From Flavobacterium piscisymbiosum (GTDB lineage: Bacteria; Bacteroidota; Bacteroidia; Flavobacteriales; Flavobacteriaceae): a DNA stretch of 64,000 nt. Location of the stretch: the NCBI RefSeq assembly GCF_020905295.1, contig NZ_JAJJMM010000001.1, forward strand, positions 1,612,001 through 1,676,000, read 5' to 3'. The notes beneath the pieces are model-generated. The model made no database searches, was not told the DNA's origin, and saw only the letters and a program-made list of their open reading frames with translations. Position 1 is the first letter of the stretch. Every line of letters starts with the position of its first letter. The position numbers and the translations under genes are program-made. Below, one piece after another: positions 35,432 to 43,458 of the stretch.

Positions 35432-38400
35432 CTAACCTATTGACATTTTTGCAGACTCTTTCCAAAGATAATTAGGCATTGGCTCATTTAGCTCCCATTT
35501 TATATTCATAGGTTTCGAACCTTCAGTTTCTTTAAAAATACCTTCGCCAATAAAAACATATCCAAGTGTATTTCCATTTTCATCTTTTCCTTTTTCTCTA
35601 ATAAAAAGTAATATTTTTTTATTGCTTTCAATATGTTTTATGTATGAAACTCCTTTGCCTGTTTCTGGTCCATAGGCATTATGTGATTGCCAATGAAATA
35701 ATGTTTCACTTATAGCATAATCCTCATACATAGTTGTTGGCGAAAAGTTCTCTTCGGATTTAATCAAATTAATAAAAAGTATTTCTGTGTTTAAGCTCTT
35801 ATTTTCTGCTGCACCTTCTCGATTAGATGATTTTTTATCGAATGTACTTAAACGGAAAGCTGCTAGTATTTGATCTCTCGTATATCGAGCGTGTAATTTT
35901 AATGGTTGTTCATAAGGTAATTGAATATCAATTTCTTTAAAACCAATTTTATCAATTAATATTTCTAAAACTTCGATAATCTCATTAACAAGAGTTTTAT
36001 TTTTTCTTATTTGAATTATACTTTTTTCTAAAGAATCGAATCCTCCAGCATTTTGCCATACATCATAATGTAGCATTAATAACATGGTTTTTTGGTTTTC
36101 ATCGAAATCATCGATTCTAATATTGAAACCTTGTTTTGCGATCGTTAAAATGAAATTAAAATAACTTGTTGAGTTGGTCGAAAGCCATTTGTTGCTTATT
36201 GCAGAGTAAATTTGTTTTTCATTTATGTTTTCAAAATCATCAGTTATTCCTGCTCGTTGACATAATCTTGACCAGCTATCTTTTTTGTAAATAGTTTCAA
36301 TAGGAATATGATACAATTCAATGAAATTATTTAAAGTTAACGGTAAATTTGTTTGGTGTTGAAAATTTATAATTTTAGAAATTAGTTGATTTACATTTAA
36401 GGATGTAGCTTTTTTAATATTTTCAAGAATTGTTTCTTTTGTTTTCTTCTCCAAAACAATGGAACAGCCTAAAGGAAGATGAGGGAAATCATCTTCAATT
36501 TCTTTTTGAACTGAAGTTGTTGTTTTACCAATTAATGCTCTGAATTTACTTTCAAAATCATATTCAGGTCTTGAGTTTCCAACAAAATCTAAGACAGTCA
36601 AACAATCTTTTCCTTCCGCCAAACGTAAACCGCGACCTAATTGCTGAAGAAAAACGGTTAAACTTTCGGTTGGTCTTAAAAATAAAACGGTATCAATTTC
36701 AGGAATATCCACACCCTCATTGAAAATGTCAACTACAAATAAATAATTGAATTCTTTTTTTTTGAATTCTTCTCGAATTCTGTCTCTTTCGCTTGCATTT
36801 TTAGATGTTAAGTAATTTGCTTTTAATCCTGCCAAATTAAATTTTTCAGTCATAAAAATAGCATGTTCAACAGTTACACAAAAACCGATTGCACGAATGT
36901 CATTTATATCATTAAGATATTTATTAAGATTTGTAATTATCTCCCCAACACGAATATTGTTTTTAGTATATAAGGCTGTTAATTCGCTTGCTACATATTT
37001 ACCTTTTTCCCATTTTACATTTGTCAAATCAATACTATCAGTAATTCCAAAATATTGAAAAGGACTTAATAATTTTTTATTTAATGCTTCAGGAAGTCTT
37101 ATTTCTGCTGCAATACGATTACAAAAATCATCTAGGATATTTTCATTATCCATTCTTTCTGGAGTTGCAGTTAATCCTAATAAGATTTTAGGTTTAAAAT
37201 AATTTAGAAAAGGTCTGTAACTTGAAGCTGATCCGTGATGAGCTTCATCAAGAATAATAAAGTCGTAGTATTCTGGAGAAAGTTTTAAATCTTTTAATCT
37301 ATTGTTTAAAGTTTGTACTGATACAAAAAGATATTCATTAGAATTAGGCTCAATTCCGTCAACCCATAAATCACCAAAGTTGTTATCTTTTAAAACTCCT
37401 TGAAAAGTTGCTTTTGCTTGTTGTAGAATTTCTTTTCTATGTGCTACGAAAAGCAATTTAGAGGATTTATTATTGGTCCTGAAATTCTTGTAGTCAAATG
37501 CAGAAATTACAGTTTTCCCCGTTCCAGTAGCAGCTACCAAAAGATTTCTATATCGATTATGAACCGTTCTTTCAACTTCTAGTTTTTCAAGAATTTCCTT
37601 TTGATAAGGAAAAGGTTTGATATCAAAATAAGCTGTAGTAAAAGTATATTCTTTTGAAAATCTTCCTTGTTTAAGAGCATCAACTAATTTTTCAGAATGA
37701 ATACTTTCATCATATAATTCAAAGTCTGCATTTTGCCAATACGCCTCAAATGTTTTTTTAAATTTATCAATAATATGTCCAACTTCTTTAGTAGTAACTT
37801 TTAAATTCCATTCTAGTCCATCAGTTAAAGCTGAACGGGAAAAATTTGAAGAACCAATATAGCCAGTATGAAATCCCGTATTTCTTTGAAATAAATAAGC
37901 TTTTGCATGTAAACGCTCATTTCCTGTATTATATGAAACCTTTACTTCTGTGTTTTCTAATGAGGCCAAGAATTCAACAGCTTTAGAATCTGTTGCGCCA
38001 ATATATGTAGTTGTAATGACTCTCAGTTTTCCTCCTCTTTCTGTAAATTCTCTTAATTCACGTTCAAGAATTCGAATACCTTTCCATTTAATAAAAGAAA
38101 CTAGTAAATCGATTTTATCTGAAGATAATATCTCCTTTCGTAATTCACTTTCTAAAGTTGTTCCTGCATTTCCTCCAGTAAAAAGCTCGCTATGAATTAG
38201 TCTAGTGTAAGGTGTAATTTCTTTTAAATGTAGATCTAAGTCTTTAAAATGAGCATCGACTTTTGTGAAAACAGCGTTCAATATTTTTCCTTCTGTTTCA
38301 ATTAAATCGCCTTCAAACTCTTCGTTTTTTAATTCATCTCTTAATAGTTGAATTATCTTATTCGAAATTTTTATTTGATTATCTATTAAATCAATTTCCT

Positions 38401-38581
38401 TTTGTTTCGGTAAATTTTCTAATGCATATTTGATGACTTTGCCAATATGCTGTGATAATAATTGAGATGCTTCGGCTTTGTCTATTGAAGTCTTTTTTAT
38501 TTGAAATGTATCTTTATCTAATTCGTTTATTTTGTAGTTTATTAGCTTGGTAACTAATTCTTCATATAATCCTTGGTTCAT
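35432..38581 (-). CDS. PLD nuclease-SF2 helicase-DUF3427 protein, candidate defence factor
   Basis: 1049 residues. PLD domain (about 125-290) with one HxK motif, HAKAYLF (225-231), and GSSNFSR (243-249), so it would act as a dimer or cleave once per subunit. SF2 helicase (about 320-720): Walker A ATGTGKT (351-357), DEAH (445-448), SAT-equivalent LGLTATPER and motif VI QQLGRGLRL. The C-terminus (about 900-1040) carries the DUF3427 pattern (FSPTTMYEDYAISETLFHWQ, GVSYIKHI). Enzymes of this layout are thought to act on foreign DNA. The gene overlaps the NUDIX gene by 4 bases (ATGA), so translation is coupled. Confidence 0.88.
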   Translation of the reverse strand: MNQGLYEELVTKLINYKINELDKDTFQIKKTSIDKAEASQLLSQHIGKVIKYALENLPKQKEIDLIDNQIKISNKIIQLLRDELKNEEFEGDLIETEGKILNAVFTKVDAHFKDLDLHLKEITPYTRLIHSELFTGGNAGTTLESELRKEILSSDKIDLLVSFIKWKGIRILERELREFTERGGKLRVITTTYIGATDSKAVEFLASLENTEVKVSYNTGNERLHAKAYLFQRNTGFHTGYIGSSNFSRSALTDGLEWNLKVTTKEVGHIIDKFKKTFEAYWQNADFELYDESIHSEKLVDALKQGRFSKEYTFTTAYFDIKPFPYQKEILEKLEVERTVHNRYRNLLVAATGTGKTVISAFDYKNFRTNNKSSKLLFVAHRKEILQQAKATFQGVLKDNNFGDLWVDGIEPNSNEYLFVSVQTLNNRLKDLKLSPEYYDFIILDEAHHGSASSYRPFLNYFKPKILLGLTATPERMDNENILDDFCNRIAAEIRLPEALNKKLLSPFQYFGITDSIDLTNVKWEKGKYVASELTALYTKNNIRVGEIITNLNKYLNDINDIRAIGFCVTVEHAIFMTEKFNLAGLKANYLTSKNASERDRIREEFKKKEFNYLFVVDIFNEGVDIPEIDTVLFLRPTESLTVFLQQLGRGLRLAEGKDCLTVLDFVGNSRPEYDFESKFRALIGKTTTSVQKEIEDDFPHLPLGCSIVLEKKTKETILENIKKATSLNVNQLISKIINFQHQTNLPLTLNNFIELYHIPIETIYKKDSWSRLCQRAGITDDFENINEKQIYSAISNKWLSTNSTSYFNFILTIAKQGFNIRIDDFDENQKTMLLMLHYDVWQNAGGFDSLEKSIIQIRKNKTLVNEIIEVLEILIDKIGFKEIDIQLPYEQPLKLHARYTRDQILAAFRLSTFDKKSSNREGAAENKSLNTEILFINLIKSEENFSPTTMYEDYAISETLFHWQSHNAYGPETGKGVSYIKHIESNKKILLFIREKGKDENGNTLGYVFIGEGIFKETEGSKPMNIKWELNEPMPNYLWKESAKMSIG

Positions 38582-38973
38582 ATTTCAAGTTTTAAAAATT
38601 CTTCAACGATTGGTAAATCTGCTTCTGCCCAATCAAGGTTTAATAATTGTGATCTTTCTAGTAATCTGTAATCTTTATGTTCTGCTAGTTTGATTTCACC
38701 TGAAATATATTGAACTAGGAAAGGAATTAAATTGATTTTGAAAGTACCGTAATCATGAATATTATTTGATAATTTTTGTAACACCTCAATATTGATATTT
38801 ATTTCTTCTTTGATTTCTCTTTTGATACAATCTATTTCACTTTCATTAATTTCTAATTTACCGCCAGGAAATTCCCACTTTAAAGGTAATTTCATTTTTT
38901 CATTTCTTTGCGCAACGAGAATTTTTTCATTCTTTAAAATTATTGCACAAGTAACATTTATGATTTTAGACAT
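38578..38973 (-). CDS. NUDIX hydrolase coupled to the helicase
   Basis: 131 residues. The Nudix box is GGKLEINESEIDCIKREIKEE (Gx5Ex7REUxEE form: G-G-K-L-E start, REIKEE end), and the N-terminus ATCAIILKNEKILVAQRNE-like with WEFPGG matches MutT-type 8-oxo-dGTP or dNTP pyrophosphatases. Its stop overlaps the helicase start (38578-38581). I recall such small NUDIX genes next to DUF3427 helicases elsewhere; here it may remove a nucleotide signal, sanitise damaged or modified nucleotides, or control the partner. Confidence 0.88.
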   Translation of the reverse strand: MSKIINVTCAIILKNEKILVAQRNEKMKLPLKWEFPGGKLEINESEIDCIKREIKEEININIEVLQKLSNNIHDYGTFKINLIPFLVQYISGEIKLAEHKDYRLLERSQLLNLDWAEADLPIVEEFLKLEI

Positions 38974-39060
38974 TTTTAATAATGCGGTAAATGATTTATA
39001 AATACTAATTTGATAACGAAGTTTAATATTAGTGAAATATAATCACATTAACTATTCTTA

Positions 39061-39540
39061 TTAATTTTTAGGAATAAGATTTTCAGGATAAGAAATATTA
39101 AAATAATTTTCAAAAGCTTTACAAAGTAATTCTTTATCTATTGCAAATAATTCATTTCTAACATCCCAATCTTTAATATTCTCTTCGTCTTGCTCACAAA
39201 TCTCTTCACCCACAAGTTTTCTAGTTAATATATCGCTTAGTAAAACATTATCGCAATGAGAATATTTTGGATAATATTTCTCAATGAATAACCAATAATC
39301 AAATTTATCGTCATCTTCTTTTTCTTCTTTGCTATCTTTCTCTTCGTATTCTTTAATTACTTCGAATTCTAACCAACCCATTGCTTCACCAAGTCCTTTG
39401 TAAAATGCATTTCTTTCTACCCAAGTTTCGAAAGTATACTTTTTTAAGTTGATTATTTTTTCAAAATCATTTAAAGGTTCATTATTATGAAATTTTCTTA
39501 CTTGATCTTTTCCGAAAATTATTTCTGCTAAATATTTCAT
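39061..39540 (-). CDS. Acidic hypothetical protein of the helicase module
   Basis: 159 residues, not recognised. It is very rich in Glu, Asp, Lys and Tyr, with a strongly charged stretch (EEKDSKEEKEDDDKFDYW) in the middle. The start MKYLAEIIFGKDQVRKFH and LSDILTRKLVGEEICEQDEE suggest an all-alpha protein. It lies 87 bases upstream of the NUDIX gene on the same strand. A TACATTTG box (reverse strand 39592-39599) 52 bases before its ATG could drive the whole module. Confidence 0.65.
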   Translation of the reverse strand: MKYLAEIIFGKDQVRKFHNNEPLNDFEKIINLKKYTFETWVERNAFYKGLGEAMGWLEFEVIKEYEEKDSKEEKEDDDKFDYWLFIEKYYPKYSHCDNVLLSDILTRKLVGEEICEQDEENIKDWDVRNELFAIDKELLCKAFENYFNISYPENLIPKN

Positions 39541-39591
39541 TTCTTGAAAATGGATTTTGTTACTAAAAAATATTTTAAAACATGCTTAATT

Positions 39592-39599
39592 CAAATGTA
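39592..39599 (-). promoter_or_regulatory. -7 box, likely promoter of the PLD-helicase module
   Basis: TACATTTG on the minus strand fits TAnnTTTG; the -33 is unclear. Confidence 0.4.
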
Positions 39600-39660
39600 G
39601 TTTTTAGTCGATAATTGACCCGCTTACAATTGTCCTCATTTTTGTTTCAATTTTCTCCAT

Positions 39661-39693
39661 AAAAAAAACGCCAATCATTTCTGACAGGCGTTA
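39661..39693 (-). terminator. Hairpin terminating the AsmA-like gene
   Basis: On the minus strand AACGCC...GGCGTT is followed by a run of T. It insulates the helicase module from the gene at 39974-42442. Confidence 0.6.
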
Positions 39694-39725
39694 CTTAATA
39701 TTCCTAAACTTCTTATGAAACCAAA

Positions 39726-39806
39726 AGCCCTAGCCCTGATGGGAGCGGCATCCTTTTGTGGTGGGGTTCACCACGAAAGATATAGTGGACAGCAGGAAAT
39801 AGCTCC
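39726..39806. repeat. Structured intergenic element with GTGGTG/CACCAC hairpin
   Basis: Runs from AGCCCTAGCCCTGATGGGAG to CAGGAAATAGCTCC. A hairpin CTTTTGTGGTG-GGGTT-CACCACGAAAG lies at 39752-39779. I recognise GGCATCCTTTT, GATATAGTGGA-like and GAAATAGCTCC as parts of a very common flavobacterial intergenic sequence whose role I do not know. Confidence 0.6.
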
Positions 39807-39839
39807 TGAAAATTGAAATTACAGTATTTTGAAATTACA

Positions 39840-39960
39840 AATTATAAGTTGAAAGAGCTCTTCGACTTCGCTCAGAGTGACAAATCTTTGGCGAGCTTCT
39901 AGTGTGATTGCTTTCGCTGCGGCGAACAGGTCTTTCCTCAGCATGACAAGATTGAGATGA
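39840..39960. repeat. CTTCGACTTCGCTCAG repeat region
   Basis: CTTCGACTTCGCTCAGAGTG is the reverse complement of the GAGCGAAGTCGAAG family; further TTCGCTGCGGCGAACAG and CTCAGCATGACAAGA. No gene. Confidence 0.6.
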
Positions 39961-39973
39961 GTTTGTGGCAAAA

Positions 39974-42442
39974 TCATTTTTCTTTATCCTTCTTCCCCCA
40001 TTTAATTTTCATTTTTCCTTCATCGTCCAGAGCAATTAAATGCAGGACAATTCCGCGGTCGCGAACGGCATCGCGTTCGGCTTTGGTGGCGAGTTTGATG
40101 TCGTTTTTGGAGTTTCGGAGTGGGATGGTGAGGGCGAGATTGGTGCCTCGGCCAAAGGAATAAATACCTTCGGCATCGAGGTTTAAGACACTGGAACTAA
40201 TGGTAAAATTATTGACATCGATTTGTTCTCCGCGCAATTTAAGTTTGCCGGATAAATCGCTAAACGTGATATTCTCGACATCGCGGAACGGAAAAGCAAA
40301 CTTGCCAATTTTTACGATAGGCTCGAAGTTGACCAAAGCACCCTGATTGACATTGAACGCCAAATTGCCGTGCATAGAATTGGTGATCAGCTCGCCATTG
40401 CTATTAATAAATCCGGTAACATTGGCCTGACTGCTGAGTTTTCCTTTGATGTTATTCGGGCTAAAAGATTTGACTCCGAAGTTATTAAACGATCGTAAAA
40501 AACTCGCAATATCGACCCGGTTTACCTGCGCGTTGGAGCTAAAAGCAAAGTTTTTTCCGCTTGGTTGTACTTCGCTGTTAAACGTGATGCTTCCGCCGGA
40601 AGTTTGCAGCGAACCGTTTTTAATCACCAATTTCGAATCGATCATTTGTACGGTTGCGGTTGTGTTGGTTGCGGTTAGTTTGTTGTAACTAATTTTATCG
40701 GCTTTGATGTCGATTACTACAGCACATTTGTCGATTGCGGTTCGTATTTGGTTCGAAATTGTGGTTCTTTTATGGGTTTTCGCTATGGCTTTTGTTTTTT
40801 GCGAAGTGGCTAAAACACCCAAAAATTGTTTAAGATCGATGTATGGTGAATAGATTTTCCAGTTTACGATCATTTTTTCGGGCGCGTCGTAATAAAGGTT
40901 CAGAAAATTGTCGATTTTACCTTCGATTAAAATGGTGTTTTTAAGATGTTTGTATGTGATTTGTTTGATAAGCAATGCTTTCTCAGTAAAATCAAGATGA
41001 ATGTTGGTTTTTACGGCATGAACATTCTTTGGGATATAATGAAATGAGGCGTCATCGACATCTATTTTACCAATAAAACGTGGTTTTGTAATGTACAAAT
41101 CGACGATATCAAACTGAAATTTGAGATTGGCTTTTGCGTGTCCGGCCGAAAACTGAATCCATTTGTCATTGCTGATTTGGTTGAGTCTTTCGACATCAAA
41201 ATCTGAATTTACGTTTCCGGTCGCGACTGGTTTTTCGAGATTATTAATCGCCAATTGCGGAATCGTAAGCGGAATATTCTCGTATTCGCCTGCAAATTGG
41301 GTCAGGATAATAGCCGAATTGGCATCGTTGTAACCGTCTTTTGGTTTGAAATTGTTGGTGAAAATTCCCTTGAAATGGCATTTTTTAATTAATCCGTCGG
41401 GAATACTCAGTTCGTTGTCTTTTATGATGGCCTGAACGACAATTCTGGGATCGCCTTCGGCATTAAAATCGCCTTTTATGTCGCAATTGACATCGATGGG
41501 TTTACTCAGATTAAAGCGATTTAATTTCGAACTAATATTTGCCGATAATACATTCGAAGCATTTTGCCATAAAATAGAAGTTCCAATATTGATTCCGAAA
41601 AGGGCATTTCCTTTGGCCAGATTAAAAAAAGCAATAATATCAAAAGAGTCTCTTCCTATTTTTAGATCTCGGGTTACGACATCAATTCGTTCTTTTTGAG
41701 CAGAATAGGCAACATTAAAAGTTCCTTTGAGTTCTTTTTCTTTGGCGAAACTGCCGTGTACGGTATTAAAAGCTAAACTCTTTATTTGTGTGTCCAGAAA
41801 AACATCAGTTTGCCAATTATCTCCGTCATAATCTACTTTTGTTTTTAAACTGGCAACATCAAAATCGAACAATTTATGTCCAAGGCGATTGTCCAGAATA
41901 AAATGAACATCGTTGAGGTCGATTTGGTCAATGGTAGTTTCGCGATCTGATTTATTTTCGGGCGATTTTTTCTTTTTGGGTTTAAAGATATTGGCGTTCG
42001 AATAACCGTCTTCGGCTTTATAAACATAAATATCGGCATCGTTGATGAGGATTTTATGCATGTTGATTTCGTTTTGCAGTAAACTCCAAACGTTTAATCG
42101 CGCTTCGATTTCGGTTGCTTTTAGTAAAGTATGTTGGTGAGTTGCCCATTGATTGTCTTTGAGTTCGACATCTTTTAAGGCCAAAGTAAAATTAGGGAAA
42201 CCGGTTAGAAACTTATAATGAAAATCGCCAACATGAAATTTTCCGTTGATGTTTTCATTGATCTTCGTATTGATCTTGGCGATGATTTCGGTTTTATTTC
42301 GATTAAAATAAATAGACAATCCACCACAAGCAATTAATAACAACACAATAAGTCCTAATACGAAATAGCCAAAGCGTTTGGCATATTTTTTAAATCGAAC
42401 GGATTGAAAGAAGTTTTTTATGTGGAGTAAAGTTGCTGACAT
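39974..42442 (-). CDS. AsmA-like envelope protein
   Basis: 822 residues. One N-terminal membrane helix (FGYFVLGLIVLLLIACGGLSI) anchors a long periplasmic part rich in beta strands, as in the AsmA/TamB superfamily, which forms lipid-conducting bridges. Conserved-looking blocks include FPNFTLALKDVELKD near the N-terminus and INVNQGALVNFEPIVKIGKF-like text (NVNQGALVNFEPIVKIGKF) followed by ENITFSDLSGKLKL near the C-terminus, typical of AsmA C-terminal domains. The usual role is outer-membrane lipid homeostasis. It is transcribed alone. Confidence 0.82.
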   Translation of the reverse strand: MSATLLHIKNFFQSVRFKKYAKRFGYFVLGLIVLLLIACGGLSIYFNRNKTEIIAKINTKINENINGKFHVGDFHYKFLTGFPNFTLALKDVELKDNQWATHQHTLLKATEIEARLNVWSLLQNEINMHKILINDADIYVYKAEDGYSNANIFKPKKKKSPENKSDRETTIDQIDLNDVHFILDNRLGHKLFDFDVASLKTKVDYDGDNWQTDVFLDTQIKSLAFNTVHGSFAKEKELKGTFNVAYSAQKERIDVVTRDLKIGRDSFDIIAFFNLAKGNALFGINIGTSILWQNASNVLSANISSKLNRFNLSKPIDVNCDIKGDFNAEGDPRIVVQAIIKDNELSIPDGLIKKCHFKGIFTNNFKPKDGYNDANSAIILTQFAGEYENIPLTIPQLAINNLEKPVATGNVNSDFDVERLNQISNDKWIQFSAGHAKANLKFQFDIVDLYITKPRFIGKIDVDDASFHYIPKNVHAVKTNIHLDFTEKALLIKQITYKHLKNTILIEGKIDNFLNLYYDAPEKMIVNWKIYSPYIDLKQFLGVLATSQKTKAIAKTHKRTTISNQIRTAIDKCAVVIDIKADKISYNKLTATNTTATVQMIDSKLVIKNGSLQTSGGSITFNSEVQPSGKNFAFSSNAQVNRVDIASFLRSFNNFGVKSFSPNNIKGKLSSQANVTGFINSNGELITNSMHGNLAFNVNQGALVNFEPIVKIGKFAFPFRDVENITFSDLSGKLKLRGEQIDVNNFTISSSVLNLDAEGIYSFGRGTNLALTIPLRNSKNDIKLATKAERDAVRDRGIVLHLIALDDEGKMKIKWGKKDKEK

Positions 42443-42685
42443 CTCAAGGAATTTTCTGGATTACTAAAGATAAGGTAAAAAACCGAGCTTATTTTAAAAA
42501 GATGTGCCACAATATATGTAAGTTATAACTTATTTTATAAAAACATGGGAATGATATAATAAATGACAATGCATTTATAATTAAAACTAATTTAAGAATG
42601 GTGTATGATTAGTATTTAATTTTTAAATTTGTACTCTAGTTTGAAACGAAACAATTCAGACAATAATTTTAAAAGAAAAGAAATT

Positions 42686-43003
42686 ATGGCATTAGCAATA
42701 ACAGATGCTACTTTTGATGAAGTAGTTTTGAAATCAGATAAACCAGTAATGGTAGATTTTTGGGCAGCATGGTGCGGTCCTTGTAGAATGGTTGGTCCAA
42801 TCATTGACCAAATCAGCGAAGAATACGCAGGTAAAGTAGTTGTTGGTAAAGTGGATGTAGATGCTAACCAGGAATTCGCTGCAAAATATGGTGTGCGTAA
42901 CATACCTACCGTTTTGGTTTTTCATAACGGTGAAGTAGTAGGAAAACAAGTAGGAGTTGCTCCGAAACAAACCTACGCAGATAGTTTAGACGCTTTGTTG
43001 TAA
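42686..43003 (+). CDS. trxA: Thioredoxin
   Basis: 105 residues from ATG 42686; an in-frame TTG at 42629 lies in the promoter box and is rejected. The active site WCGPCRM is intact, with the core KPVMVDFWAAWCGPC and the cis-proline loop RNIPTVLVF. It reduces cytoplasmic disulfides. A TAAATTTG box lies at 42624-42631, and a terminator hairpin follows the stop. Confidence 0.96.
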   Translation: MALAITDATFDEVVLKSDKPVMVDFWAAWCGPCRMVGPIIDQISEEYAGKVVVGKVDVDANQEFAAKYGVRNIPTVLVFHNGEVVGKQVGVAPKQTYADSLDALL

Positions 43004-43023
43004 TCGTAAGATTATGATTTATA

Positions 43024-43058
43024 TAAAAAAGGTTTGGCGAAAGTCAAGCCTTTTTTAT
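43024..43058 (+). terminator. Terminator of trxA
   Basis: AAAAAAGGTTTG and CAAGCCTTTTTT stem with T run. Confidence 0.85.
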
Positions 43059-43079
43059 TGGAATAAAATTGGATTGTGC

Positions 43080-43458
43080 ATATTTTTAAACACATAGGAA
43101 CATAGCTTTTGTAACTTAATAAAAAAGGCATTTCATTTGTTTGAACACACATAGCTATGTGAAAGAAACGTGTTTTTTTATTCATTCTTTTTTTTCGGAA
43201 TGTAAAGCTATGTCTCTATGTGTTTAAATAAATTGGCAACAATAATAAACTAGAGGAATTTAAGGCTTTTTTATTTAAAGGTTTTTTGCCACGAATTTCA
43301 CGAATTAGCACGAATTACTTATTTTGGATAATGCTTAAAAAAGGTTGCCACAGATTAAAAGATTTTCACAGATTATAAAAATCATTTTAATCCTTTAATC
43401 TGTGGCAAAAAAACAGACTGAATTTTAATTCGTGCTAATTAGTGTAATTAGTGGCAAA
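43080..43458. repeat. Two adjacent inverted-repeat elements
   Basis: 43085-43225: AACACATAGGAACATAGC and GCTATGTCTCTATGTGTTTA as arms, with ACACATAGCTATGTG inside. 43287-43455: GCCACGAATTTCACGAATTA and AATTAGTGTAATTAGTGGCA as outer arms, with GCCACAGATTAAAAGATTTT and AATCCTTTAATCTGTGGC nested inside. No gene in the 444-base gap. Confidence 0.8.

Noticed and set aside
35432..38581. Type I restriction subunit or Mokosh-type system
   Set aside because: The helicase order (PLD first, SF2 of the SSL2 type, DUF3427 last) does not match HsdR or the Mokosh arrangement as I know them; no methylase or specificity gene is nearby.
42629..42685. N-terminal extension of thioredoxin
   Set aside because: The TTG lies within the TAAATTTG promoter box and the extension is not thioredoxin-like.
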